Assembly: GCA_003150515.1 (NCBI GenBank)
Contig: QALW01000053.1
Coordinates: forward strand, 37,224-101,223
DNA length: 64,000 nt
Direction of reading: 5' to 3'
Origin: Selenomonadales bacterium
GTDB taxonomy: Bacteria > Bacillota > Clostridia > Christensenellales > QALW01
Position numbers and translations under genes: made by a program. Of the stretch, positions 25,450 through 32,996 are shown one piece after another. The stretch's first letter is position 1, and each line of letters begins with the position of its first letter. The notes under the pieces were generated by a model. It did not search any database and was not told the origin of the DNA. It saw only the letters and a list, made by a program, of their open reading frames with translations.

Positions 25450-25812
25450 ATGACCAAACTGCCTCACGACCACGGCCAGCATATGGAGCTTGAATTCGAC
25501 CATATGCCCAGAGTGGAGGATTTTCAAATTGTATCGGAGATTTTTAAGCAGCTATGCGACGGAAACAGAATCCGTATTTTCTGGCTGCTTTGCCATTGCG
25601 AGGAATGCGTAATTAATCTCTCCTCCATGGTAGGAATGAGCAGCCCCGCCGTTTCCCATCATCTAAAGCAGCTAAAAGCCAGCGGGCTTATTATAAGCCG
25701 CCGGGAGGGCAAGGAAGTCTATTACAAAGCCAGCGACGGCCAACAGGCGCAATTGCTTCATCATATGATTGAAAAAATGGTGGAAATCTCTTGTCCCTCC
25801 AAACTATATTAA
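25450..25812 (+). CDS. ArsR/SmtB-family metal-sensing repressor
   Basis: A 120-residue winged-helix repressor. The DNA-binding helix region is MSSPAVSHHLKQLKASGL (about 63-80). A Cys cluster CHCEEC at 48-53, before the recognition helix, corresponds to the alpha-3 metal site of CadC-type sensors (ExCxCD). The N-terminal HDHGQH could supply further ligands. By family, metal binding releases DNA and lets the exporter be made. It is divergent from the HMA-ATPase operon and shares its control region. ATG with AAGGAGG upstream. Confidence 0.92.
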   Translation: MTKLPHDHGQHMELEFDHMPRVEDFQIVSEIFKQLCDGNRIRIFWLLCHCEECVINLSSMVGMSSPAVSHHLKQLKASGLIISRREGKEVYYKASDGQQAQLLHHMIEKMVEISCPSKLY

Positions 25813-25862
25813 GCTTATGCCGCTAATTATATTTACCTTAATATTATCCAGGAGAAAGCTCA

Positions 25863-26339
25863 ATGCAGGATCTAATAATACGCCCCGCCCAGGAAAAGGA
25901 TATACCTTCTATTGACAAATTGCTATATCAGGTTCATAAAGTGCACAGCGACGTCCGGCCCGACCTATTCAAGCCCGGCGGCAAAAAATACAGCGTTCCG
26001 GAAATAAAAGAAATAATCGCCTCTCCCTCGACGCCAGTATTTGTGGCGGAAAAAAACGGACGTATCGCCGGATACGCATTCTGTATACATAAACAGTTTG
26101 TCAATAATAACAATATGACCGACGTAAAAACTCTTTATATTGACGATTTATGCGTTGAGCAATCCCAACGGGGATCTCATATCGGCAGCGCCCTTTATCA
26201 ATACGTCCTTAATTATGCTAAAGCAAACGGCTATTATAATTTAACCCTTAACGTATGGGCGGACAACATAAACGCTCTTGAATTCTATAAAAAAATAGGA
26301 CTCAAAATTCAGAAAATAGGTATGGAAAAAATACTTTAA
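25863..26339 (+). CDS. GNAT-family N-acetyltransferase
   Basis: 158 residues with the GNAT order: N-terminal IRPAQEKDIPSIDKLL, central strand TLYIDDLCVEQSQRGSHIGSALY (the acetyl-CoA loop QxxGxG/A as QRGSHIG) and C-terminal TLNVWADNINALEFYKKIGL. The acceptor substrate is unknown. It lies 50 bases after the ArsR gene on the same strand and may be co-transcribed. ATG with AGGAG upstream. Confidence 0.88.
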   Translation: MQDLIIRPAQEKDIPSIDKLLYQVHKVHSDVRPDLFKPGGKKYSVPEIKEIIASPSTPVFVAEKNGRIAGYAFCIHKQFVNNNNMTDVKTLYIDDLCVEQSQRGSHIGSALYQYVLNYAKANGYYNLTLNVWADNINALEFYKKIGLKIQKIGMEKIL

Positions 26340-26354
26340 TACATTTGCCGGCAT

Positions 26355-26396
26355 AAAAAACGGCGCCGCAATTTAAATATTGCAGCGCCGTTTTTA
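26355..26396. terminator. Bidirectional terminator between convergent GNAT and dnaJ genes
   Basis: AAAACGGCGC-CGCAAT pairs with ATTGC-AGCGCCGTTTT, with T runs on both strands. It lies 15 bases after the GNAT stop and 108 bases after the dnaJ stop on the other strand. Confidence 0.88.
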
Positions 26397-26503
26397 TTTT
26401 TAACCTCATTTTATTACATCTAATTATATAAATCTCTGTTTTGATAGACTGCCTGCGGTTAAAATGTTATGCCCGCGCGCAGATTGCGCTTCGACCGTCC
26501 ACA

Positions 26504-27610
26504 CTATTTTCCAAAGATTCCCTTTTTCTTCTCATGAGAACCTCCCCGAACGCTTTGGTCAAACTCGCGCAGCAATTCTTTCTGCTTGGCCGAAAGCTTC
26601 CTGGGCACCTCTACGCCCACGGTTATATAAAGGTCGCCCTTATCCAGGCCGTGCAGCTTTTTAATGCCCTTCTGCTTTATGCGGAAAATGGTGCCCGGCT
26701 GAGTGCCTTCGGGAATTTTATATTTTATATTCTCCTCCAGCGTAGGCACTTCCAATTCATCGCCCAGCGCCGCCTGAGCATAGCTTATTCCCAGATTCAT
26801 ATAAAGATCGCTTCCCCGGCGGGTGAATAGCTTATGAGGCCGTACGGTTATATAAACGTATAAGTCGCCGTTAGGCCCTCCCTTTTTGCCGTGACCGCCC
26901 TCTCCGCGCAAAGTTATAGCCTGGCCCGTATCTATTCCGGCGGGTATGCTGACGTTCAGCTTCCTATTTCTGCGCACCCGCCCTCGCCCCGAGCATTTTG
27001 AACACGGATTTTTAACAATCTTGCCCGTACCCCGGCAATGAGAGCATGCCGAAACTGAGGCAAAGCTGCCGAAAACCGTATTCTGCGTGGAACGCACCTG
27101 GCCCGTGCCTTTGCATACGGGGCAAGTCTCCACCTCCGTGCCCGGCTGCGCGCCGCTGCCATGGCATACGTCGCATTCCTCTTCCCGTACAATACTGATT
27201 TCCTTTTTTACGCCAAAGGCCGCTTCTTCAAAGGTAATATTTAAATCATAACGAAGATCGTCGCCCCGTTCCGGGCCGTTCTGCCTGCGTCCTCCTCCGA
27301 AGCCGCCTCCGAAAAAGTTGCTGAATATATCCCCGAAATCCATGCCCGAAAAGCCGCCCTCATAGGACGCCCCTCCGAAGCCCTGAGGCCCGGCATGACC
27401 AAACTGATCGTACTGCGCCCGCTTCTGGCTATCCGAAAGGGTTTCGTACGCCTCGTTTACCTCTTTAAATTTTGCCTCTGCCTGCGCGTCGTCCGGATGC
27501 AAATCAGGATGATACTGTTTAGCCAATTTGCGGTAAGCCGATTTGATTTCATCATCGCTTGCGTCCTTCTTAACGCCCAGAACCTCGTAATAATCTCTTT
27601 TCTCCGCCAT
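26504..27610 (-). CDS. dnaJ: Chaperone protein DnaJ
   Basis: A 368-residue class I J-protein. It has the J domain with HPD at about 34-36 (YHPDLHPDDAQ), a Gly/Phe-rich linker (about 75-115), four CxxCxGxG zinc motifs (CDVCHGSG, CPVCKGTG, CSHCRGTG, CSKCSGRG; about 142-212) and the C-terminal substrate domain ending with basic residues. It stimulates DnaK ATPase activity and hands over unfolded proteins. Last gene of the hrcA-grpE-dnaK-dnaJ operon, 73 bases after dnaK. Confidence 0.97.
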   Translation of the reverse strand: MAEKRDYYEVLGVKKDASDDEIKSAYRKLAKQYHPDLHPDDAQAEAKFKEVNEAYETLSDSQKRAQYDQFGHAGPQGFGGASYEGGFSGMDFGDIFSNFFGGGFGGGRRQNGPERGDDLRYDLNITFEEAAFGVKKEISIVREEECDVCHGSGAQPGTEVETCPVCKGTGQVRSTQNTVFGSFASVSACSHCRGTGKIVKNPCSKCSGRGRVRRNRKLNVSIPAGIDTGQAITLRGEGGHGKKGGPNGDLYVYITVRPHKLFTRRGSDLYMNLGISYAQAALGDELEVPTLEENIKYKIPEGTQPGTIFRIKQKGIKKLHGLDKGDLYITVGVEVPRKLSAKQKELLREFDQSVRGGSHEKKKGIFGK

Positions 27611-27683
27611 TTAAAATCCCCCGAAACAGCCTTAAGGGGCTAGGTTAAATCCCGCCCCCATCCGGCTTTATAGCTCTGTTTAA

Positions 27684-29540
27684 TTATTTATTGTCCTTGT
27701 CTTTATCTTCGTCCACTACTTCGTAATCGGCGTCATACACCTTCTGCTCTTCCTGAGCGCCGCCGGCATTGCCGGCCTGAGCGCCGCCCTGCGCGCCCTG
27801 AGCATTCTGGGCCTGCTGCTGATAAATCTTGCCGAATACTTCATACGAAACATTGGTCAGCTTTTCAGAAGCAGCCTTTATGGCCTCAATATCCGTTCCC
27901 TCCAGCGCCTTTTTAACCGCCTGGATTTCCGATTCTATCCTGCTCTTATCCTCAGCCGAAACCTGCTCGCCCAGCTCTTTAAGAGTGCGCTCAGTCTGGA
28001 ACACCATGTTATCCGCCTTGTTGCGCTCTTCAACCGCCTCTTTATTCTTTTTATCCTCAGCGGCGTATTTCTCAGCCTCTTTTACAGCCTTGTCTATTTC
28101 ATCATCCGAAAGATTCGTGCTGGCAGTGATGGTAATCTTCTGCTCCTTGCCCGTCCCCAAATCCTTAGCCGAAACGTGCACAATGCCGTTGGCGTCTATA
28201 TCAAACGTAACCTCTATCTGAGGCACGCCTCTGGGCGCGGCCGGAATGCCGTCCAGCATAAAGTTGCCCAAAGTCTTATTATGAGCGGCCATTTCGCGCT
28301 CGCCCTGAAGCACATGTATATTAACTGAGGTCTGACCGTCGGCAGCCGTTGAGAATATCTGACTCTTCTTAGTAGGAATGGTCGTATTCCGATCAATTAA
28401 ACGGGTGAACACGCCGCCCAAAGTCTCAATGCCCAAGGAAAGGGGCGTAACGTCCAAAAGCAGCACGTCGTGCACCTCGCCGCCTAGCACGCCCGCCTGT
28501 ATGGCCGCGCCTATAGCCACGCATTCATCCGGGTTGATGCCCTTATAGGGCTCCTTGCCCGTCTCTTTTTTAACAGCCTCTTGAACGGCGGGAATACGGG
28601 TGGAACCGCCCACCAGTATAACTCTGTCCACCTGCCCCATATTAAGGCCCGAATCCTTAAGAGCCTTACGCATGGGCTCTATTGTTCCTTCCACTAAATC
28701 GGCCGTAATAGCGTCAAATTTAGCGCGGGTGAGAGTCATATCCAGATGCACCGGGCCCTGCGCGCCTACTGAAATATAAGGCAGGTTGATATTGGTGCTC
28801 ATTACGCCTGAAAGGTCGATTTTGGCCTTCTCAGCCGCTTCCTTGAGCCGCTGCATAGCCATTTTATCATTTGAAAGATCTATGCCGTTGCTCTTTTTAA
28901 ATTCTTCCACCATCCAATTCATTATGCGGTTGTCAAAATCATCTCCGCCCAGCCGGGTGTTGCCGTTGGTGGCCAGCACTTCAAATACGCCGTCCCCGAT
29001 TTCCAGTATGGAAACGTCAAAGGTGCCGCCGCCCAGATCGTAAACCAGGATTTTATGATTTCCCTCTTTATCCATGCCGTATGCCAGAGAAGCAGCCGTG
29101 GGCTCGTTTATAATGCGCAGCACTTCCAGGCCCGCAATTTTGCCTGCGTCTTTAGTGGACTGCCGCTGGCTGTCCGAGAAATATGCCGGAACAGTTATAA
29201 CCGCCTGAGTAACCGGCTCGCCCAGATAGCTTTCCGCATCCTGCTTCAATTTCATCAATATCATGGCCGAAATTTCCTGAGGAGTATATTCCTTGCCCTC
29301 CATTTTGGCCTTGTAATTGGTGCCCATCTCTCTTTTTATAGATATTACCGTATTATCCGGATTGGCTACAGCCTGGCGCTTTGCAATAGCGCCCACCATG
29401 CGCTGCCCGTCCTTGGACGCCACAACCGAAGGAGTAGTTCTGCTGCCCTCGGCGTTAGGAATAACGACCGGCTCGCCGCCTTCCATAACGGCCACGCAGG
29501 AATTAGTAGTTCCCAAATCTATACCTATAATCTTTCCCAT
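27684..29540 (-). CDS. dnaK: Chaperone protein DnaK (Hsp70)
   Basis: 618 residues: the ATPase domain starts with GIDLGTTNSCVAV and contains the phosphate-2 loop DLGGGTFDVSIL and GGSTRIPAVQ. The substrate domain starts near residue 390 (LLDVTPLSLGIETLGG), and a helical lid ends in a Gln/Ala/Gly-rich tail and DEDKDKDNK. It lacks the roughly 24-residue ATPase-domain loop of Gram-negative DnaK, as expected for Gram-positives. I chose the ATG at 29540 with GAGGAGG upstream; the frame extends 84 bases further but has no conserved sequence. The gap to grpE is 173 bases, unusually long for this operon. Confidence 0.98.
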   Translation of the reverse strand: MGKIIGIDLGTTNSCVAVMEGGEPVVIPNAEGSRTTPSVVASKDGQRMVGAIAKRQAVANPDNTVISIKREMGTNYKAKMEGKEYTPQEISAMILMKLKQDAESYLGEPVTQAVITVPAYFSDSQRQSTKDAGKIAGLEVLRIINEPTAASLAYGMDKEGNHKILVYDLGGGTFDVSILEIGDGVFEVLATNGNTRLGGDDFDNRIMNWMVEEFKKSNGIDLSNDKMAMQRLKEAAEKAKIDLSGVMSTNINLPYISVGAQGPVHLDMTLTRAKFDAITADLVEGTIEPMRKALKDSGLNMGQVDRVILVGGSTRIPAVQEAVKKETGKEPYKGINPDECVAIGAAIQAGVLGGEVHDVLLLDVTPLSLGIETLGGVFTRLIDRNTTIPTKKSQIFSTAADGQTSVNIHVLQGEREMAAHNKTLGNFMLDGIPAAPRGVPQIEVTFDIDANGIVHVSAKDLGTGKEQKITITASTNLSDDEIDKAVKEAEKYAAEDKKNKEAVEERNKADNMVFQTERTLKELGEQVSAEDKSRIESEIQAVKKALEGTDIEAIKAASEKLTNVSYEVFGKIYQQQAQNAQGAQGGAQAGNAGGAQEEQKVYDADYEVVDEDKDKDNK

Positions 29541-29713
29541 AATTAAAACCTCCTCAAATTTGGTTATTATTTTTATATCAGTTGAAGCTGATTCCGGAAA
29601 CATGCTTCCGTGCCTTCGCCGCATTCTTTAATGCCGTTTAGCCCGAACGCCCTGCCCGTCTCCGCCGGAGGAAGAGAACGCCCTTCCGAAACAGCGTCAA
29701 AAGCCAATTAATT

Positions 29714-30280
29714 CTATTTGGTCACCCGCACCATAGTATGGCGGACGATTTTATCGCCCAGCTTATAGCCCTTAATTAATACCTCGGCAATTTCTCCCGG
29801 CTTCTGCCCGGAAGCGCAGTCGCTCTGCATCACCGCGTTATGATAATTGGGATCAAACGCTTCTCCCTCTGCGCCTATTTCCTCCACGCCCATGGAATGA
29901 ATTAAATCAATAAGCTGCTTCCTTATCATAACCAGGCCTTCGTACAGGCTGCCCGAGCCTTCCTGCTCTCCGGCCAAAGCTCTGTCCAGATTATCCAGAA
30001 CCGGCAGCAGCCCTTTTATAACCTCCAGCTTGCCCTCTAAAAGCGCGTCGGCGTATACCGCGGCGTTGCGGCGCCTGTAATTATCAAAATCCGCCTGAAC
30101 GCGCTTGGCAAGATTGATATAATAATCCGCCTGCGTCTCCCCCGCCTCTTTAAGGGGCTGCTCCTCTCTCTCCTGGCCTGAAGCGCAATCCTGATAGTTT
30201 TCCCTGGCCTCCTGCGCCTCGTTGTTCTTTTCCGCCTTGCCGCCGTCCTTAAGGGCCGGATCCTTTTTTTCCTTGCTCAT
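29714..30280 (-). CDS. grpE: Nucleotide exchange factor GrpE
   Basis: 188 residues: an acidic, charged N-terminal third, a long coiled-coil helix (about 50-105, with ADFDNYRRR) and the C-terminal beta domain with LIDLIHSMGVEEIGAEGEAFDPNYHNAVMQ and GYKLGDKIVRHTMVRV. It releases ADP from DnaK. It starts 3 bases after the hrcA stop, so translation is probably coupled. Confidence 0.96.
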   Translation of the reverse strand: MSKEKKDPALKDGGKAEKNNEAQEARENYQDCASGQEREEQPLKEAGETQADYYINLAKRVQADFDNYRRRNAAVYADALLEGKLEVIKGLLPVLDNLDRALAGEQEGSGSLYEGLVMIRKQLIDLIHSMGVEEIGAEGEAFDPNYHNAVMQSDCASGQKPGEIAEVLIKGYKLGDKIVRHTMVRVTK

Positions 30281-30283
30281 AAA

Positions 30284-31354
30284 TTATAACCCCCGCTCAT
30301 CCTTATTATTGTCCTGAGCTTCCACTCCGTTTATGGAGGAAAGCACCTCGGATAATGAAGCGCTCATATATTTCATCACCTGAAGCACGCGCCCGTAATT
30401 CATCCTGACCGGGCCTATAACGCCCAATCTTCCCATTACCTTGCCTCCTAAACGATAGGTGGCCGTTACGACGCTGCAATCCTGCATGTTTACGTTTTGA
30501 TTTTCCGTTCCTATACGGACGCGTATTTCCATATCGGGCTGCTCTAAGAGAATATCCCTGAGCTGCTCCTTGGAATCCAATAATTGCAGCATATTGCGCG
30601 CGGCGTCCAAATCGGTCGCATATTCGGGATGAGCCAGCAATTTGGCCGCTCCGCCTATAAGTATTTCCCTATGTCCCGAATTCAAACTGGAAGTAAGAAA
30701 ATCGGTAATCTGAGCGAAAATCTCGCGCTGTCCCTGAATTTCATTATATATATCGGCGACTCCCAGCACGTTTCCCTCTCTCAGGGGCCTTCCTGCAAAA
30801 ATCTTATTCAGCAGCCGGGAAGCGTCCTCAAGCTGAGAAGGAGTAACGTCCGCGTCCAAAATAACCGGAGTATCCTTAATTATTCCCGCGTCTGTCACAA
30901 CCACGGCCAGCGCCGCCCTCTGCGAAACAGGCACAAGCTGGATATGCTTTATGGCCACCGCTTTAAGCTGAGGAGGCATAATTAAAGAAACGTAATCGGT
31001 CGCATTGCTTATAGCCTTGGCCGCGCCCTCCAATATGCCCTGCGTCTCATGCATGCGCTCGTCATAATAGCCCTTTATAAATTCCGCGTCGTCCGAGCTG
31101 AGGGAAGCAATCTCCATAAGCTGGTCCACATACATTCGGTAAGCCTTATCTGAAGGTATGCGCCCTGCGGAAGTATGGGGCTGCTCTAAATATCCCAATT
31201 CCTCCAGCTCGCTCATCTCATTCCGGATGGTGGCCGAACTCAGACGCATTCCGAGCTGCTCGGCAATTGTCTTGGATCCGACCGGCATCGCGCTGGATAT
31301 ATAATCGTCAATGATAGTGCGCAGAATTTTTCGCTTTCTCTCATTGAGCTCCAT
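30284..31354 (-). CDS. hrcA: Heat-inducible transcription repressor HrcA
   Basis: A 356-residue repressor. Its N-terminal winged helix (about 1-75) has LNERKRKILRTIIDDYI and SSATIRNEMSELEELGYLEQPHTSAGRIPSD; a GAF-like central domain and C-terminal GRLGVIGPVRMNYGRVL follow. It binds CIRCE and blocks transcription of its own operon at normal temperature. The CIRCE element lies 26 bases upstream of the start codon, between promoter and gene, so autoregulation is directly visible. The ribosome site is weak (AGAGGCG). Confidence 0.97.
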   Translation of the reverse strand: MELNERKRKILRTIIDDYISSAMPVGSKTIAEQLGMRLSSATIRNEMSELEELGYLEQPHTSAGRIPSDKAYRMYVDQLMEIASLSSDDAEFIKGYYDERMHETQGILEGAAKAISNATDYVSLIMPPQLKAVAIKHIQLVPVSQRAALAVVVTDAGIIKDTPVILDADVTPSQLEDASRLLNKIFAGRPLREGNVLGVADIYNEIQGQREIFAQITDFLTSSLNSGHREILIGGAAKLLAHPEYATDLDAARNMLQLLDSKEQLRDILLEQPDMEIRVRIGTENQNVNMQDCSVVTATYRLGGKVMGRLGVIGPVRMNYGRVLQVMKYMSASLSEVLSSINGVEAQDNNKDERGL

Positions 31355-31379
31355 ATAGCTACGCCTCTTTTCAATCGGA

Positions 31380-31406
31380 TTAGCACTCTTTTGAGCCGAG
31401 TGCTAA
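31380..31406. promoter_or_regulatory. CIRCE operator for HrcA
   Basis: Perfect consensus TTAGCACTC-N9-GAGTGCTAA. It lies between the promoter at 31417-31445 and hrcA, so bound HrcA blocks the start of transcription of the heat-shock operon. Confidence 0.98.
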
Positions 31407-31416
31407 TTCTGTGACA

Positions 31417-31445
31417 AGAATAGCACCATAGCATGGTTTTGTCAA
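31417..31445 (-). promoter_or_regulatory. Promoter of the hrcA-grpE-dnaK-dnaJ operon
   Basis: On the minus strand TTGACA (31440-31445) and TATTCT (31417-31422) are 17 bases apart, immediately upstream of the CIRCE element. Confidence 0.88.
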
Positions 31446-31485
31446 CCAAAAAAGAGCGCAAAAGTGTTAAAATTTTGTTATTGAA

Positions 31486-32055
31486 TTATGTATTTTTGCC
31501 CTTTTGAATTTTGTTTATTACAACAGCCGCCGCAAATCCCAGAATACCGCCCAGCACTCCTGAAACTATATCCCCCATGGAATCTATATTATTCCCCTGC
31601 ATCTGAGTGTTTATTAAACAGTCCATGGAAAATTCATACACTTCCCAAAGCCCCGCCGCCGAAAACGCGGCCAGCAGCCCCGTGGTCATGCTGATACATT
31701 TAGGCACGGGCTGCCCCTTTAAAAAATATCTTTCTCCGAGATACTGAGCTAAAAAATAAATAATTACGCCGCTGAGAAAATGCACTATTCTGTCATAGCC
31801 CGGCCAGATGTCGTATAAATTTAAAATCGAGCCCAGGCCCATGGCCAATATAACAAAAACCTGCGCGCATATATGGAAGCCCGCCGGACAGCGCCAAAGG
31901 AGCAAGGTGCAGAGCGAAATGGAGGCGTATCCTCCCAATATCGAAGTAACAGGCGTGGATATTCCGTCCAAACCGTCTATAATAATCGCCGCGGTGATTA
32001 ATAATACGGCAGCCGCGCTCGAAATCAGCCTGACGGCGGTTTTATTCCCTTTCAT
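31486..32055 (-). CDS. Multi-pass membrane protein (DUF2238/YjdF-like)
   Basis: 189 residues with about five membrane helices. The segments YDRIVHFLSGVIIYFLAQYL and GLWEVYEFSMD...DSMGDIVSGVLGG recall DUF2238/YjdF-like proteins, with buried Asp, His and Glu residues in helices. No function is established for them. It is a single gene with its own promoter (32089-32117) and an AAAGGAG ribosome site, running towards the hrcA promoter region. Confidence 0.7.
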   Translation of the reverse strand: MKGNKTAVRLISSAAAVLLITAAIIIDGLDGISTPVTSILGGYASISLCTLLLWRCPAGFHICAQVFVILAMGLGSILNLYDIWPGYDRIVHFLSGVIIYFLAQYLGERYFLKGQPVPKCISMTTGLLAAFSAAGLWEVYEFSMDCLINTQMQGNNIDSMGDIVSGVLGGILGFAAAVVINKIQKGKNT

Positions 32056-32088
32056 AACGTTTTTCTCCTTTAAATTTCAATCAGCAAT

Positions 32089-32117
32089 AAGTTATCATCA
32101 TATAAACTCTTTGTCAA
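32089..32117 (-). promoter_or_regulatory. Promoter of the membrane-protein gene
   Basis: On the minus strand TTGACA (32112-32117) and TAACTT (32089-32094) are 17 bases apart, about 34 bases before the start codon. Confidence 0.7.
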
Positions 32118-32196
32118 CCGGTCATATCCCCAGAAGAAGCAACGTAAATTTTATAAAGCTCTAAAATATAATTCTCTCTGACATATGGAGGAAGCA

Positions 32197-32700
32197 ATGT
32201 CCAAAAAGAAAATCATTTTGATTATCGCCGCGGCGGCGGTATGTATCGCGTTACCGGCGGCAGGCTTTTTTACTGCGCGCTCAATTTACGCGCCCAGGGC
32301 GCAGGCTTATCAGGAGGGCAAAATAAAAATAGAGGTAGTAGACGGCTTTACCGATCTGCCCATCAGCGGCGCTACCGTAGTCATACCCGAAATTAACCAA
32401 AGCTTTACAACCGATCAATACGGCCTCACTCCTCTTATTAATGTGCCGGTAAAGCCGGATACCCGCTATGAAGCAATGCTCCCCCGCGACTGGGGGGAAT
32501 TCAGCGTGCTTGTATATTGCGGCGGATATGTGGATTACGCGCTGTTCTACGCCCAGGTTAAAGCCGGGCAGGAGCGGGACGCCATAAGAATCTATCTGTT
32601 TGAAGAGGGCGCAACGGGAAGCAGCCGTCCCTTCAGCATAATAGAAGGGCCCGAGCGCCGGTGGGTGCAGGAAATGCTGGATAAATACCGGCCGCAGTAA
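32197..32700 (+). CDS. Membrane-anchored protein with a carboxypeptidase-regulatory-like beta domain
   Basis: 167 residues: an N-terminal membrane anchor (about 5-24) and an outside domain beginning GKIKIEVVDGFTDLPISGATVVIPE...TTDQYGLTPLI, the pattern of carboxypeptidase-D regulatory (Ig-like) domains. The last third is charged and ends with MLDKYRPQ. The function is unknown; a role at the cell surface is likely. I chose the second ATG (32197), with GGAGG just upstream, over the ATG at 32185 that precedes this ribosome site. Confidence 0.72.
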   Translation: MSKKKIILIIAAAAVCIALPAAGFFTARSIYAPRAQAYQEGKIKIEVVDGFTDLPISGATVVIPEINQSFTTDQYGLTPLINVPVKPDTRYEAMLPRDWGEFSVLVYCGGYVDYALFYAQVKAGQERDAIRIYLFEEGATGSSRPFSIIEGPERRWVQEMLDKYRPQ

Positions 32701-32734
32701 TTCATTAAAAGCAGTTATGCTCTCCGCCCATTAT

Positions 32735-32757
32735 GCCGCCTCCGCGCGGCTTTTTTT
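32735..32757 (+). terminator. Intrinsic terminator after the surface-protein gene
   Basis: GCCGC (32735-32739) pairs with GCGGC (32746-32750), followed by seven T, 35 bases past the stop codon. Confidence 0.75.
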
Positions 32758-32935
32758 ACTTGCCCCGCGCAGAATTATCAGAAGCCCGGCTCCCTCGCTT
32801 TAAAAATTAAAACCATTCCCATAAGTTTGATTTTGATTTTAAGAAACAGGAATCCGCAAGCTTTTCAATAAAGCAAATGTGAATTTTTCAGGAATTAAAT
32901 GTTAAATTAATACTTATGGAGGATATTATTGTACA

Positions 32936-32951
32936 TTTACTTTAAAGTAAA
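32936..32951. promoter_or_regulatory. Perfect 16-bp palindrome upstream of the GDPD gene
   Basis: TTTACTTTAAAGTAAA is fully self-complementary and lies 45 bases before the gene, where an operator would be expected. No regulator is suggested by its sequence. Confidence 0.45.
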
Positions 32952-32996
32952 ATCCATATAAGATATAAATGAATAATTTATTAAGGCGGTGTAATA

